Shown in pieces: positions 23,165 through 34,900 of a stretch of DNA of 64,000 nucleotides. Made by a program: the position numbers and the translations under genes. The stretch lies in NCBI GenBank assembly GCA_028671895.1, contig CM053799.1, positions 49,725,455-49,789,454 of the forward strand, given 5' to 3'. Source of the DNA: Oenanthe sinensis. Its lineage: Eukaryota; Streptophyta; Magnoliopsida; Apiales; Apiaceae. Position 1 is the first letter of the stretch; every line of letters begins with the position of its first letter. The notes beneath the pieces are model-generated. The model was not told the DNA's origin. It ran no database searches and saw nothing but the letters and a program-made list of their open reading frames with translations.

Positions 23165-24506
23165 TGTAAGGCATAATGTAACATGCAATGTAATCATGGA
23201 TCTGTAACTCAACTAAAAGTAAAGGACTGGTAAATAATGTTATTAATATAATCACAGGAATCTACAATGAAGATCAGGCAGCTACATGTTTCAGGGTATT
23301 TGATGGAATATTGAAGATCACTGACAGAAGTTCATTAATATGTTCAAGCGTCAGTAAAAGAATAAGTCACTCAGTGTTTCAGCAGGTATCAAGATTCAAG
23401 TAGTCAGTGCCAGAAGATTTCAGTGAATACAAGAAGCAATAAAGGAATACAACATTCATGTCAATTAGTTTGATTGGGAATATGAAGATCAATACAGGGT
23501 TAGTCACTTGTGAACCAGACCAGTGCACTAAGTGTCAACACAAAGAATTTAATCAACATGTTCATGTAAAAGAAAAATTGACTGAAGCCAAGTAAAGCAG
23601 GGTTTATTTTCTAAGTCATTGTACAAGGTGTAAGAAATCGACACCTAGTTAAACAAGGTGAAGAAATCAACACCAAGGCATACAAGGTGTAAGAAATCGA
23701 CACCTAGATTATCAAGGCTAAGGAAAATCGACACCAAGGCAACACATGGTGTAGAAATTCGACAAGTAGCCTAGCAATGACCAAAAGAAGTTAAGTACCA
23801 TTTCTATGTATCAAGAAATCGATACATAGGAATAAGGTACTTAAAAATCGACACCTAGCCATGAGAAGAAAGAAAATCGACACATAGGGTTTACATGGAT
23901 TCAATATTCGACACCTAGGTTGTTGAAAGACTAAGGCAAACATGGTTAAGTAAAATCGACACCTAGCTCTACAGGGAGAAGAAATTCGACACCCAGTTGT
24001 CCCATGTCTAAGAAAATTCGACACATAGATTATTTTCTAGTACAAGCTCATGGAGAAGAAATTCGACACATAGAAAATATCTATGAATTTCCCTAAGTCA
24101 AATCAAGTCAACATACAGGGGGAAAGAATTCGACACACTCAATTGTATTTCACTTTATTGTAAAGCCTACATATAAACAAAATGTATTTTCATTTTGTAT
24201 GTAATCATAACACAACACATAAAAATAGATACAGCTGAGAGAGAGACTGAGAGAATATCAAAAGCCATTAAAGCTTGTATTTATTATTGTTGTAAGATTC
24301 ATCAGAAGCTCATACTTTGTGTGAGAAGTGTAGCACCCTGAGTATATATAATACAACGTATATTCCCAAAGATTGTCTTGTTGCTGTGTGTTTCTTTACT
24401 GTCATATTTATCACTCAACAAGAACGTATCTGTGAACACAAACTGTTTTGAAAAACTACCACATCATATTCAACCCCCCCCTTCTATGATGATTTTGGAC
24501 CTAACA
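23165..24506 (+). repeat. 5' LTR of element A
   Basis: The end is fixed by TTTTGGACCTAACA immediately followed by the primer site. The start, TGTAAGGCATAATG at 23,165, is inferred by alignment to the LTR of element C (TGAAAGGCATATGAC at 58,610): in both, a TGTAAT block begins exactly 24 nt later and the AACTCAACTN block follows. Length is 1,342 bp, bounded by TG...CA. It contains the conserved block at 23,326-23,359, the stem-loop at about 23,501-23,537 and the TCGACACMTAG repeats. A TATA-like ACATATAAAC lies near 24,171. Without the 3' LTR in the window the 5' boundary is not proven. Confidence 0.75.
23636..24140 (+). repeat. Interspersed TCGACACMTAG motif array in the LTR of element A
   Basis: About 14 copies of an 11-bp motif, TCGACACCTAG or TCGACACATAG, mostly preceded by AGAAA or AGAAATT, are spaced 20-45 bp apart with variable sequence between them. 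This is not a simple tandem array: motif and spacing vary but the core is kept. The same motif, in both orientations, recurs in the spacer after pol of the same element (54.9-55.55 kb). Confidence 0.85.
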
Positions 24507-24508
24507 AT

Positions 24509-24520
24509 TGGTATCAGAGC
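24509..24520 (+). other. Primer binding site of element A (initiator tRNA-Met type)
   Basis: TGGTATCAGAGC starts two nt after the LTR end and is complementary to the 3' end of plant initiator tRNA-Met, the usual primer of Ty1/copia elements. Confidence 0.9.
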
Positions 24521-24800
24521 TTGTTGATTGAAGTTACAAATCAAGATCCAAAAATAGTTTTTCTAAAAAGTGCATTTTTAGATCTAGAAAAATTTATCTT
24601 GAATTTTCTTTTATTTTTAAAGAAAATTCATTTTCGAATTTTTTAAAGATTTTTAATTCACTATTTTTTTTTAAAAAAAAAGCTATCAATCATCAAGAAT
24701 TCGAATTAAAATTAAATTTATCAATATTTAATTTTTATTCGAATTGATTTTAATTTTTGAGAAATTAATTATTTCTTAAGATTTAAAATTCTTAACAACC

Positions 24801-24934
24801 ATGAGTACCCAAAAACTCAGCAGTATTAAAATTCCCACCTTTGATAAAAATGAATACATTTTGTGGAAAAAGAAGATGACCATTTTCAACAAGACCTGTA
24901 ATTCTCAATATCTGGGAATTCTGGAAAATGGACC
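24801..24934 (+). pseudogene. gag of element A, N-terminal part
   Basis: Starts MSTQKLSSIKIPTFDKNEY with the family-typical LWKKKM, very close to the gag start of element C at 60,199 (MSTQKVTSIKIPQFDREHY...LWKHKM). After 44 codons plus 2 nt it is interrupted by the Tat element; the frame resumes at 48,835. Gag forms the virus-like particle shell. The untranslated leader between the primer site and the start codon (24,521-24,800) is AT-rich, and I see no other feature in it. Confidence 0.85.
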
Positions 24935-25578
24935 TGATATGGGTAAAAATAGCCCTGAAAAAGTAATAAATACAACATTTATTATTAGACCTGATATGGT
25001 CCAAAAGCTTGGGCCCCAAAAACGAGCTAGGAAAATAAATCCAAGGATCAAATGGATTTGCAAATCCGGCCCACAAAGCTCTGTTAGAGTCATAGGCTCA
25101 TTGAGCCTTTGCCATTAATTAATTTCGTAATTAATTAATAAAAGCTCAGTAAAGGCCCAAGAAGCCTATTGAAGGCCCAGATCCTAGAAGTATCTAGCAG
25201 CCCAAACATAGGAAGAGACCCACGAGGCCCTTCATCTATGGATATCCCATCACAAGGATAAGACTACACCTATCAGAGTCTAACAAGAACTCTCAGTTCT
25301 AAGAGGTTGCAACAACCTCATATCACTAGGAGACTTGGCCCCCAAGTCTCCTAACTCTAGTTTGATTCCAAGGCCCTCATGTGCCTATATAAAGGGCCTA
25401 ACCCCTCAACATTAGAACTACGTTGTTGGCTTGATTCTCATACGAACTGAGATACGTAGGCAGTTAACGAGGACCTGTGTTTAGTCACGAAACGTTAGTG
25501 CAGCCATTAAAGCTTGAAGCTCCCCCAAACCATAGCATTAATTACGTATTAAAGACACCTTGTTTTTTATCCGTAACA
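24935..25578 (+). repeat. 5' LTR of the Tat element
   Basis: Runs from TGATATGGGTAAAAATAG to GATCCGTAACA-type end (TTTATCCGTAACA here). A TATA box CTATATAAAG lies at about 25,385-25,394, so transcription probably starts a few tens of nt downstream. Differences seen against the 3' LTR: T/C at 25,098, C/A near 25,202, C/T near 25,326, and two changes in the last 30 nt. Confidence 0.95.
25386..25393 (+). promoter_or_regulatory. TATA box of the Tat 5' LTR
   Basis: TATATAAA within GTGCCTATATAAAGGGCC. The same box in the 3' LTR (about 36,148-36,155) lies just upstream of the point where element B inserted. Confidence 0.7.
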
Positions 25579-25580
25579 TT

Positions 25581-25597
25581 TGGCGCCGTCTGTGGGA
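25581..25597 (+). other. Primer binding site of the Tat element
   Basis: TGGCGCCGTCTGTGGGA begins two nt after the LTR. The TGGCGCCGT start matches the 3' end of tRNAs ending ACGGCGCCA; the later part departs from tRNA-Asp, so I do not assign the tRNA. The form is usual for Tat/Athila-group elements. Confidence 0.8.
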
Positions 25598-25610
25598 AGT
25601 GATAATAACC

Positions 25611-28600
25611 ATGGCAAGAACGCGAAGTACTGCAAGCACCCTTGAAGGAGAGATCCCTGGCTCCGCTGTCGACACCACTGTTCCCCCTATTACAACTCAG
25701 GGGCAACAAGCTGTTGATCCAACCACCTCTGTTGAGAACCCTGAAGTAAGCACCCAGCATGCTGGACCCCTCAGCATCGTCGTCCATCCTTCCAACCCCG
25801 ATGTGTCAATTCATGCTTCAGCTCCTCCGCTCCAGGTAATTCCACCCCTTCATACTACTTTTATTGCTCCTCCTACTATGCAGGTCCCGTCTGCTATAAC
25901 TCCCGACCCTCGCTATGGGCTCCCAAGGAACTATGAGCCCCCTTATGAACAAGGGCTGTTGCCCCACTATACCTCACAACGAAGAAGTCGGGACTTCTCT
26001 GGACCTTACTCAACTGATGACGAGAAGTCATCTGATGAAGATGTTAACCCACGAAGGAGGCGACCTGGTAAGGAGCCTCTTGGAGGAAGGAGTACCCAGC
26101 CCCGAGGGCCTCAAAGTAATGACTCCCTGAACCTTCAGGAAAGAATACGCGCTCATGAGGCTGAAGCTCAACGACTAAGGAAAGACCTGGAGAAGGCATT
26201 GGCAAGGCGACAGCACCCCAGAGTGGCGGGTGCTGGAGAGTTGATGAGAAATACCTCTGTAATAGATTTGGATGAGCCCCCGAGGCAAATAAGAACAAAT
26301 CATGTCAGGGCTGATCCCCAAGAGTTATTACCGCTAGGAGATCCTGATGATCCCACACCCCCCTTTACAGAGAATATTATGAATGAAAAAATATCAAGGA
26401 AGTTTAAGATGCCAACAATCAGGGCCTATGATGGAACAGGAGATCCCTCAAATCATGTTCTCACGTTCTCTAATGCACTGTTGCTGCAGCCTGTAAACGA
26501 TGCCATCAAGTGTAGGGCGTTTCCCCAAACCCTAAGTGGCATGGCTCAGCGGTGGTTCAGCCGTCTACCACCAAACTCTGTTGGGTCATTCAAGGATCTG
26601 AGCAGGGCCTTCATTGGTCAATTCATTAGCAGCAAGACTCATGAAAAGAGCTCAGCTTCGCTAATGAACATGCACCAGGGGAAGAACGAATCCTTGAGGG
26701 ATTACATGAATAGGTTCACAAAGGAAGCCTTGAAGGTCCCTGATCTAGATCAGAAGGTAGCTATGATAGCCTTGCAGCAAGGGACTTCTGACGAAAATTT
26801 CAGGAGATCGTTAGCCAAGAGGGCCCCTGAAACTATGAATGAGCTCCAAGAGAGAGCAGGAAAGTATATCAAGGCTGAGGAAAGTATGAGAAAAGCTCAA
26901 GGGTTTCAGACCTCGAACGCCTATCCTAAAAAACGATCCAGCAATACCGAGTACACTATTGATACCAAGTATGCAAAGAATGATGACACCAATGACTCCA
27001 AGAAAAAAGGAGGTGCCAGGTTCACCGAATATGCAAGACTAAACACCGCCCGTAGCCAGATACTAATGGACATTGAGAAGGGTAAAGACCTTCGATGGCC
27101 GAAGCCACTGAGGACTGATCCTGAAAAGAGAAATAAGAGCGCATATTGCCGGTTCCATAGGGATGTGGGACACGACACTGACGACTGTCGTCAGTTGAAA
27201 GATGAGATCGAATTTCTGATTAGAAGAGGGAAGTTGGAAAAATACACCAAGGATGGTGCTGGAGACGATAGAAGGAACGACAAACGAAGGGACTCAGACC
27301 CCAAGGAAAGAAACAATCAGCCCAGAGGGCCTGTGATTAACATAATATCAGGAGGGCCAACTGCAGCAGGCAACTCCAGAAACTCCATGAAAGCGTATGC
27401 ACGGGAGGTAATGAGCATTGTAGGAGAACCTCCTAAGAGGACAAGGACTGAAGTCTCGTTGACCTTCAACGACTCCGACCTAGAAGGGGTGAGGTTCCCC
27501 CACGATGATCCCTTAGTAATCACCCCCACCATAGGGAATTCTCCTGTGAAAAGAGTCTTGGTAGACAATGGTTCTTCCGTTGACATCCTATTTTATGATG
27601 CCTATGTAAAAATGGGATACAGTGATTCACCGCTAACCCCTTCCAACATGCCCATATACGGTTTTAATGGAGTGGAGTCTCGGATCGAGGGGATCATAAA
27701 ACTACCAATGACTATGGGCGAAGAACCTCGACTGTCCACTCAGATGCTGAATTTCTTAGTTATTAAGGCAAACACTACCTATAATGCAATCCTTGGAAGG
27801 ACAGGGTTGCATGCCTTCAAAGCAATAGCTTCTACATACCACTTGAAACTCAAGTTCCCGACCAGGAATGGAGTGGGGGAAGAAAGAGGAGATCAGAAGA
27901 TGGCCAGAAGCTGTTATGTGGCTGCTTTGAAGCCTGATGGCACTGGGGGGCAGGTTCTCCCCATTGAAGATATGGATGTCAGAGATCACGAAGAAAGGAG
28001 GGGAAAACCTGCGGAGGACTTGGAGTCCATTCCCCTGGATCCTTCATATCCTGAGAGAGTGACATATGTTGGGGCTTCACTCCCCAAGGACCTGAAACAA
28101 CAACTGATACAGTTCCTACAAGATAACAAAAATGTTTTCGCTTGGACAGCAGCTGACATGCCAGGAATAGACCCCGAGCTTATAACACATCAGTTGAATG
28201 TAAATCCTGGAAGGACAGCGGTCAAACAGAAGAAAAGAAGTTTTGCCCCTGAAAGACAGGAGGCCATTAAGCAGGAGGTGGAGAAATTGCTAGAAGCTGG
28301 ATTTATTGAAGAAATTCAATTTCCTGAATGGTTGGCCAACCCTGTGATGGTTAAAAAGAGCAATGGGAAGTGGAGAATGTGTGTGGACTTCACTGACTTG
28401 AATGATGCATGTCCCAAGGACTGTTTCCCCTTACCAAGGATAGACACGTTAATAGATGCCACAGCTGGGCACGAGATGCTTAGCTTCATGGATGGTTTCA
28501 GTGGCTACAACCAAATTAAAATGCACCCCGATGACATTCCTAAGGTATCATTCATCACTGACTTTGGTGTTTTTTGTTATCTGGTTATGGCTTTTGGACT

Positions 28601-31261
28601 TAAGAATGCAGGAGCCACATATCAAAGGCTTGTGAATAAGATCTTCAAACATCTTATTGGTACGACCATGGAGGTCTACGTAGATGACATGTTAGTCAAA
28701 AGCTTATGCAAAGCCGATCATCTTGCGCACCTGAGTGAGGCATTTGAAATTCTGAGAACCCACAAAATGATGTTGAACCCGGCCAAGTGTGCCTTTGGTG
28801 TAGGGTCTGGAAAATTTCTAGACCTGATTGTCTCCAAAAGAGGCATTGAGGCCAATCCCGATAAAATTCAAGCAATCTTGGGCATGGAGCCCCCCAAGAC
28901 TGTTAAGGAGGTCCAAAAGCTCACTGGAAGGATAGCAGCCCTGGGGCGTTTCATATCCAAATCTGGAGAGAAATGTCTGCCGTTCTTCAAGGCCCTCAAG
29001 AAGGTCAAGAACTTTGAATGGAATGAGGAGAGCCAAGCAGCATTTGAGGAACTAAAAAAGTACATGGCTGAGCCGCCCTTGCTTGCCAAACCAAAACCAG
29101 GAGAGGTGCTATTCATGTACCTGGCTGTCTCAAACTCAGCCCTGAGTGCAGTACTTGTGAAAGAGGAAGCTAAGGTTCAGAAGCCCATCTATTATGTTAG
29201 CAAGATTCTGCATGGTGCAGAACTGAACTATTCAAAGATTGAAAAGATTGCGTTAGCATTAATAATGGCTTCGAGGAAGTTACGCCCGTACTTCCAGGCG
29301 CATGTTATTGAAGTCTTGACAGACCAACCCCTGAGAAACATACTGCATAGCCCCAAGGCCAGTGGAAGGCTAATCAAATGGGCCATTGAACTTGGAGAGT
29401 TCGAAATCAGATACAAGCCAATGACAGCCATCAAAGCCCAGGCTCTAGCTGACTTCGTGGTTGAATGTACCATTCCAAACCAAGAAGTCGGGGGGCAAGG
29501 AGAGGATAAAGAAGGTAATAAGGAGAAAGAGGAAAAGGAAGAACTCAAAGAATACTGGTTGCTCTTTTTTGACGGAGCTTCAAAAACAAAAACTAGCGGA
29601 GCTGGACTAGTTTTACAAAGCCCGGATGGCTTCATTGTCGAATATGCAATCAAGTTGGACTTTCCGACTACAAACAACGAGGCGGAATACGAAGCTTTAA
29701 TAGCTGGACTTGGTCTGGCCAGAACCCTGAGGGTAAAAAACATGAAAGTATGTGGTGACTCAAGGTTAGTAATCTCTCAAGTAAATGGGGAGTTTGAGAC
29801 CCGAGACATGACTATGGCCAGGTATTTGAGAATCGTTAAAGCTCAAGCCACACAGTTCGAAGAATGTCACTTTGAGTACATCCCGAGAGAGGAAAACACG
29901 AAGGCTGATGCCCTGTCCAAATTTGCATCATCGGAAATTGAAAGCTACTCGGGCAGTGTTTATTTTCAAGTCTTGAAGACCCCAAGCATTGATGCAAAAC
30001 TAATAGCTCCTATTAGGCCAGGAACGTGTTGGATGGATCCCATCAAACTCTACTTGGAAACAGGAAAAACACCTGTTGACCCCGTGGAAGCCCGCAAACT
30101 GTCGGTTAGGGCCTCAAAGTATGCCCTCATTGAAGGAATACTCTACAAAAAATCATACGTGATACCCTATTTGAAGTGCCTGAGACCCCATGAGGCTGAA
30201 GCTTCCCTGAAAGAAGTTCATGATGGTGTATGCGGCCAACATCTTGGAAGTAGGGCCCTGGCTCATAAAGTTATAAGGCTAGGATTCTATTGGCCTGAGA
30301 TGCTCAAAGATGCAAAAGCATATGTTAAGAAATGTGATCGCTGCCAAAGGTTTGCACCCATCGTCAGGCAGCCCCCTGAGATGTTGACATCAATAAGTTC
30401 TCCAATCCCCTTTGCTATGTGGGGAATGGATATATTAGGTCCGTTCCCTATGGCCAGCGCGCAAAGAAAGTTTCTCATTGTTGCCATTGACTACTTCACT
30501 AAGTGGATAGAAGCCAAGCCCTTGGCCAAGATCGACACAAAGAACGTAACTCAGTTTTTCTGGGAGAATGTTATATGCAGATACGGGCTTCCCCGAATCC
30601 TAGTGACGGACAACGGAACTCAGTTCAACAATAAGGATTTATGGAGTACTGTGGGAATTATAACATTGAACTACGCTTCACTTCAGTAGCTCATCCGCAG
30701 TCAAATGGGCAAGCTGAAGTTGCTAACAGAATTATCCTAGATGGACTTAAGAAAAGGATTGAACGCTCCCAAGGGACTTGGGTTGATGAGCTACTCCCAA
30801 TCTTATGGGCATATAGAACTACTTGCAGGACATCAACAGGAGCCACTCCATTCCAACTAGCCTATGGGGCCGAGGCAGTGGTACCCGTTGAAGTTGCTCA
30901 GACATCACCAAGGGTTCAAGAATTTCAAGTCGACACCAATGAAGAAGGCATGAAACTGGCTCTAGACCTAATAGATGAGCTGCGCGACGAAGCTAATGCC
31001 AGAATAGTAGAAAGCCAGAAGAAAGCTTCGTTCTACTACAACCTGAGAGTCAAAGAAAGGTTCTTCCGCGAAGGAGACTTAGTCCTGCGAAAGATCGAGG
31101 TATCTGGAGTTGGTCCCAAGGGCAAGTTAGCCCCAAACTGGGAAGGACCATACCAAGTAAAGGAAGTCACCGGGCAAGGAGCATACAAACTCCAGACCCT
31201 TGAAGGGATTGAAGTCCCTAGAAGCTGGAATGCTGCCAATTTGAAAGTTTATTATGTTTAA
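25611..31261 (+). pseudogene. gag-pol polyprotein of the Tat element, one frameshift in integrase
   Basis: The ATG at 25,611 (MARTRSTAS) opens a frame to 30,689. Domains in order: proline-rich N-terminus; gag core (RWFSRLPPNS, SKTHEKSSASLMNMHQGKNE); zinc finger C-x2-FH-x4-H-x4-C at residues ~513-526; protease with DNGSSVDIL (Asp ~652); reverse transcriptase (GKWRMCVDFTDLNDACPKD; YVDD at ~1,023); gypsy RNase H; a second, archaeal-like RNase H (LLFFDGASKTKTSGAG ... TNNEAEYEALIAGL); integrase zinc motif and core (GMDILGPFP, DYFTKW, Asp of TDNGTQF at ~1,667). A 1-nt loss near 30,640 stops the frame; the rest of integrase (SVAHPQSNGQAEVANR) continues in another frame from 30,641 to 31,261. All other catalytic motifs look intact, so this lesion alone may have silenced the copy. 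Confidence 0.93.
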
Positions 31262-31571
31262 ATTGTTAGTTTTTATTGAGAACATTTAATTAATGACTTG
31301 TTCAAGCCTCGAAGGCATAAGTTGTTTCTTTTTATACTAACTATAAGTTTCGAGAAATGCTTTCTGTTTTCCTTATATGACATTCGTCATTTTTACTTAG
31401 TCTTTTTACAAGTCTCGAGAGTAGTTGTTCAAAATAAACACGAAAAGCAAAGCAAAACTAAGGCAAGAAGTAAAAAGACAGGAAAGTAAAATACATAAAT
31501 AAGAACCCAAAAGCTTAATGTTTTTACAAAACCCCTGGAGGCAACATAAATACAGGCAAAAGAAATCCTAT
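31262..31571. other. Short spacer between Tat pol and the antisense gene
   Basis: Convergent junction: pol ends at 31,261 on the + strand and the antisense gene ends at 31,572 on the - strand. The ~310 bp between must hold both 3' ends; no clear terminator motif is visible. Confidence 0.6.
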
Positions 31572-33546
31572 CTATGTTTCTTCCTCCTCTTCTCCCTCCT
31601 CCTCTTCTCCCGAAGAATCCTCGCCGCTTGAAGACGAACCCTCTTCACCTTCATCAGATTCTTCTTCTCCAGAGGAACTGTCTTCTGTCGGGGCTGGAGG
31701 AGTTGTCTTGGGAACTGACTGCGGGGGAGATGGAGTGGGGCTAGGCTCGTTAGCCCTTTGTTGCCTAACATCAGGACTGTTGTCCCCCTCGGCTTCTTCC
31801 TGAGCCGCAATCAACTGCTTTAGAGCTTCAGCCGACTGAGGACTCTGAAAGTCCACTTTAGGGTCAAACAAACCCGGATGCTTTGCCAACACTGCCTTCA
31901 ACGCCTCATTCCAACCAATTGTGTAGTTGGCCGGAAAAAGAAGATCGTCATGCTGCTGAATCAAGTCTTGATACTCCTCCGAGCCCAAATACTTGTCAAT
32001 GGTTGCGTTCTGATCGGCCCGGAGTTCTATTATCTCAGCTTGAGCTCGCTTTAGCATGTCCTCCTTCTCCGCCAACTTCTCCTCCAGTTGCATGATTTTG
32101 GCGTTGGCCTTAGTAAGCTCTTTTTTATGCTTCCCCGCTTGAACTTTCCACGACTCTGTCTGGTGGAGGGAAGCCTGAAAATAGGCGTTGGCCTGAAAAA
32201 CCAACAAACCACATTAAAACACGTCAAAGGCCGGAGTAGTGTGTGTGCAAATGAAATGCAAATTGGATAAGTGAAGAGATTTACCGACGCCAGTGCTTGT
32301 GCACCCAAAGCTTTGGTGCTCTCCTCGTCTCGCCCCAAAACTATATCCTTGTAATCACAAGGAGTCAAAGAATGGAGGGACCAATCCCTAGCATGATCCG
32401 TGCAGCCAACCACGGTATCTGACTTCCTGAATCCCCAGCCCGGCTTGTAAGCTAGGGATTTTGGTGCTCTAACAGTTTCACTGCCACCAGCCCCAGTTGG
32501 CTCAAAATGAGGCTGCAAAAAGGCCGGAGGCTCTTTCCCCTGTCTGGGGTCGTTCATCAGCTTTAGCCGCTTCATACGGCCAGTTTCTTCCACGGGTGGA
32601 ATGGTCCACTCGTTGATTTGCGCAGCAGCTAAAAAAAAAAAAACGAGCAGAATATAAGCATGACAGTAAAACAATCCAATGTGCAGAGTAAACCGACAAA
32701 TCTAGGTAAAAGCGGCATACCTTTATTTGAGGCCCTCGATAGACCCACTGCCTTTAGCCTACGCTCATCAAGAAGAGCCCAAGAGACTTCCTTGGTCTCC
32801 GCTTGAGTGAGCGCAGCATAAGCATTCTGCTCCTCCAAAGAGAGCAGGATTGATTCGGCGCTCCCATCCGCGACTTTTCCAAAAGTGGGCCTAAAGAGAG
32901 TACCCCAGTCTCCCCCCTCCCATGAAATTTGAACGAAGTTTTCCTTCCAGTGAAGATTATTGTCGGGAATTGAAGAGTTATCGAAAATGTGAGGTTTATT
33001 TGGCCTATGGGCTATGTGAACCCAGCCAAGAGAAAGGCTAGAGGAATTTTTGAATTGAAAAATTTTACGAAAAAGGGGGACAGTCATTTTTATTTTCTTT
33101 TCTAAACAAAGGACCATAAAACAATGAATGAGCCTCCATCCATTGGGAACGATTTGAGAAGGGTGAATTTGAACGTCAGCTAAAAGTGTGGGAATGAATT
33201 CATGCAAAGGAAACCTAAGCCCCGCTAGCAGGGCATCTATGTATACAAATAATTTGGAAGGGTGCCAATGGCAGGTCCTGTCGCCAGGCTCTGCCAAAGA
33301 GATGGTGAAGCGAGGAGGAAAATTGAAAAGACGATTATACTTTTCTACCAAATCAGACTCAAGAAACTTATTACTACGACTATAAGAATCTAAATGGGAC
33401 AAACTAGGATACTCGTCCCCCCGTTGGTTTATCATATCGATTAAAGACATATAAGGAGAGAAAATGGGGATTCGTCGAAGAGGTTTACCTCGCTTAGCAG
33501 ACCCCACGTTCATAGCTGCCAGTCTTGAATTCTTCTTGTCAGCCAT
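31572..33546 (-). CDS. Antisense gene of the Tat element (putative gypsy-type transposon domain), three exons, open throughout
   Basis: A minus-strand gene with ATG at 33,546. Exon 1 is 33,546-32,721, exon 2 32,628-32,285 and exon 3 32,192-31,572, with donors AAAG|GTATGC and TCG|GTAAAT and acceptors after T-rich tracts (TTTTAG, TTTCAG). The summed length of 1,791 nt gives 596 residues with no stop. The N-terminal half carries LFVYIDALLAGLRFPLHEF and PSQIVPNGWRLIHCF, the hallmark of the plant 'putative gypsy type transposon' domain (PF04195-like). Exon 3 encodes a coiled coil (LTKANAKIMQLEEKLAEKED) and an acidic Ser/Glu tail. Grande and related Tat elements are known to carry an antisense ORF; its function is unknown. 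A TATA box lies about 135 bp upstream. It is notable that this frame is intact while pol is broken. Confidence 0.85.
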
Positions 33547-33680
33547 TTAATTTTCGAGCTACTGAGTATCCTTGAGAGAACTAAGGACTGGAACTACTGA
33601 GAAGCTTGAGAGCTCAAGTATGTAAGAGATTTGAGAAGTGAGAAATTAGAAGTGTGAATGATGAAGCCCCTCACCTCACT

Positions 33681-33689
33681 CATATATAG
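33681..33689 (-). promoter_or_regulatory. TATA box for the antisense gene
   Basis: On the minus strand the sequence reads CTATATATG, in GC-richer surroundings, about 135-143 nt upstream of the antisense start codon. Spacing suits a 5' leader of roughly 100 nt. Predicted from sequence only. Confidence 0.55.
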
Positions 33690-33876
33690 CCCTCCATCCG
33701 GTCACATGACCGTTTGAATTCACCTTTTAACAGGTGTTTCTAGGTCACACGACCGTTGAAGGGTAAGTCAACCGGTATGACCGGTGAGTGGGCTCATAAG
33801 GCCCATGTTTTAAGGCCCAAGACTCTGTAATCCATGAACCAATAAGGATCTAGAATTTGGGCATACTAAGCCCACA

Positions 33877-34900
33877 ACTCATGAGGCCCAAAAGGGTTTC
33901 GACCTCAAGGACTTTTGAGGTCTAATTCGACTTCATTCCTAGTCGAAGATTATAAGGCCTTGAGGCCCAAAAGAATTTCGACCTCAAAGGGTTTTGAGGT
34001 CTAATTCGACTTCATTCCTAGTCGAAGGTTATAAGGCCTTGAGGCCCAAAAGAGTTTCGACCTCAAAGGGTTTTGATGTCTAATTCAACTTCATTCCTAG
34101 TCGAAGATTATAAGGCCTTGAGGCCCAAAAGGGTTTCGACCTCAAAGAGTTTTGAGGTCTAATTCGACTTCATTCCTAGTCGAAGGTTATAAGGCCTTGA
34201 GGCCCAAAAGAGTTTCGACCTCAAAGAGTTTTGATGTCTAATTCGACTTCATTCCTAGTCGAAGATTATAAGGCCTTGAGGCCCAAAAGGGTTTCGACCT
34301 CAAAGAGTTTTGAGGTCTAATTCGACTTCATTCCTAGTCGAAGGTTATAAGGCCTTGAGGCCCAAAAGGGTTTCGACCTCAAAGGGTTTTGAGGTCTAAT
34401 TCGACTTCATTCCTAGTCGAAGGTTATAAGGCCTTGAGGCCCAAAAGAGTTTCGACCTCAAAGGGTTTTGATGTCTAATTCGACTTCATTCCTAGTCGAA
34501 GATTATAAGGCCTTGAGGCCCAAAAGGGTTTCGACCTCAAAGGGTTTTGAGGTCTAATTCGACTTCATTCCTAGTCGAAGGTTATAAGGCCTTGAGGCCC
34601 AAAAGAGTTTCGACCTCAAAGGGTTTTGATGTCTAATTCGACTTCATTCCTAGTCGAAGATTATAAGGCCTTGAGGCCCAAAAGGGTTTCGACCTCAAAG
34701 AGTTTTGAGGTCTAATTCGACTTCATTCCTAGTCGAAGATTATAAGGCCTTGAGGCCCAAAAGGGTTTCGACCTCAAAGAGTTTTGAGGTCTAATTCGAC
34801 TTCATTCCTAGTCGAATATTAACAGGCCTTGAGGCCCTAAAGTGTTTCGACCTCAAAGGTTTTTGAGGTCTAATTCGACCTCAATCGAGGTCGAAATCGA
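33877..34900. repeat. 79-bp tandem array in the Tat element (about 12-13 copies)
   Basis: The phrase AAGGCCTTGAGGCCC recurs at 33,954 and then every 79 bp to 34,744, with a degenerate last copy near 34,823 and a partial first copy from 33,877. Each unit contains TTCGACCTCAAAG and then GTTTTGAGGTC, an inverted repeat, and a TTCGACTTCATTCCTAGTCGA block that is itself nearly palindromic. Variants (GAAGATTAT / GAAGGTTAT; GAGGTC / GATGTC) tend to alternate, indicating a 158-bp higher-order unit. Tat/Ogre 3' regions are known to breed such arrays. Confidence 0.95.

Noticed and set aside
24905..25093. Minus-strand frame repeated at 24,905 and 35,655
   Set aside because: It is within the Tat LTR pair, so the duplication is explained by the LTRs.
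27317..27586. Minus-strand open frames across the gag and protease region of the Tat element
   Set aside because: Shadows of the strongly biased + strand coding sequence.
29228..29743. 171-codon minus-strand open frame inside the Tat RT/RNase H region
   Set aside because: It is the complement of conserved pol codons and has no independent features.
33877..34900. CRISPR-like look of regularly spaced repeats
   Set aside because: The 79-bp units are contiguous and nearly identical with no unique spacers, and they sit inside a plant Tat retrotransposon.
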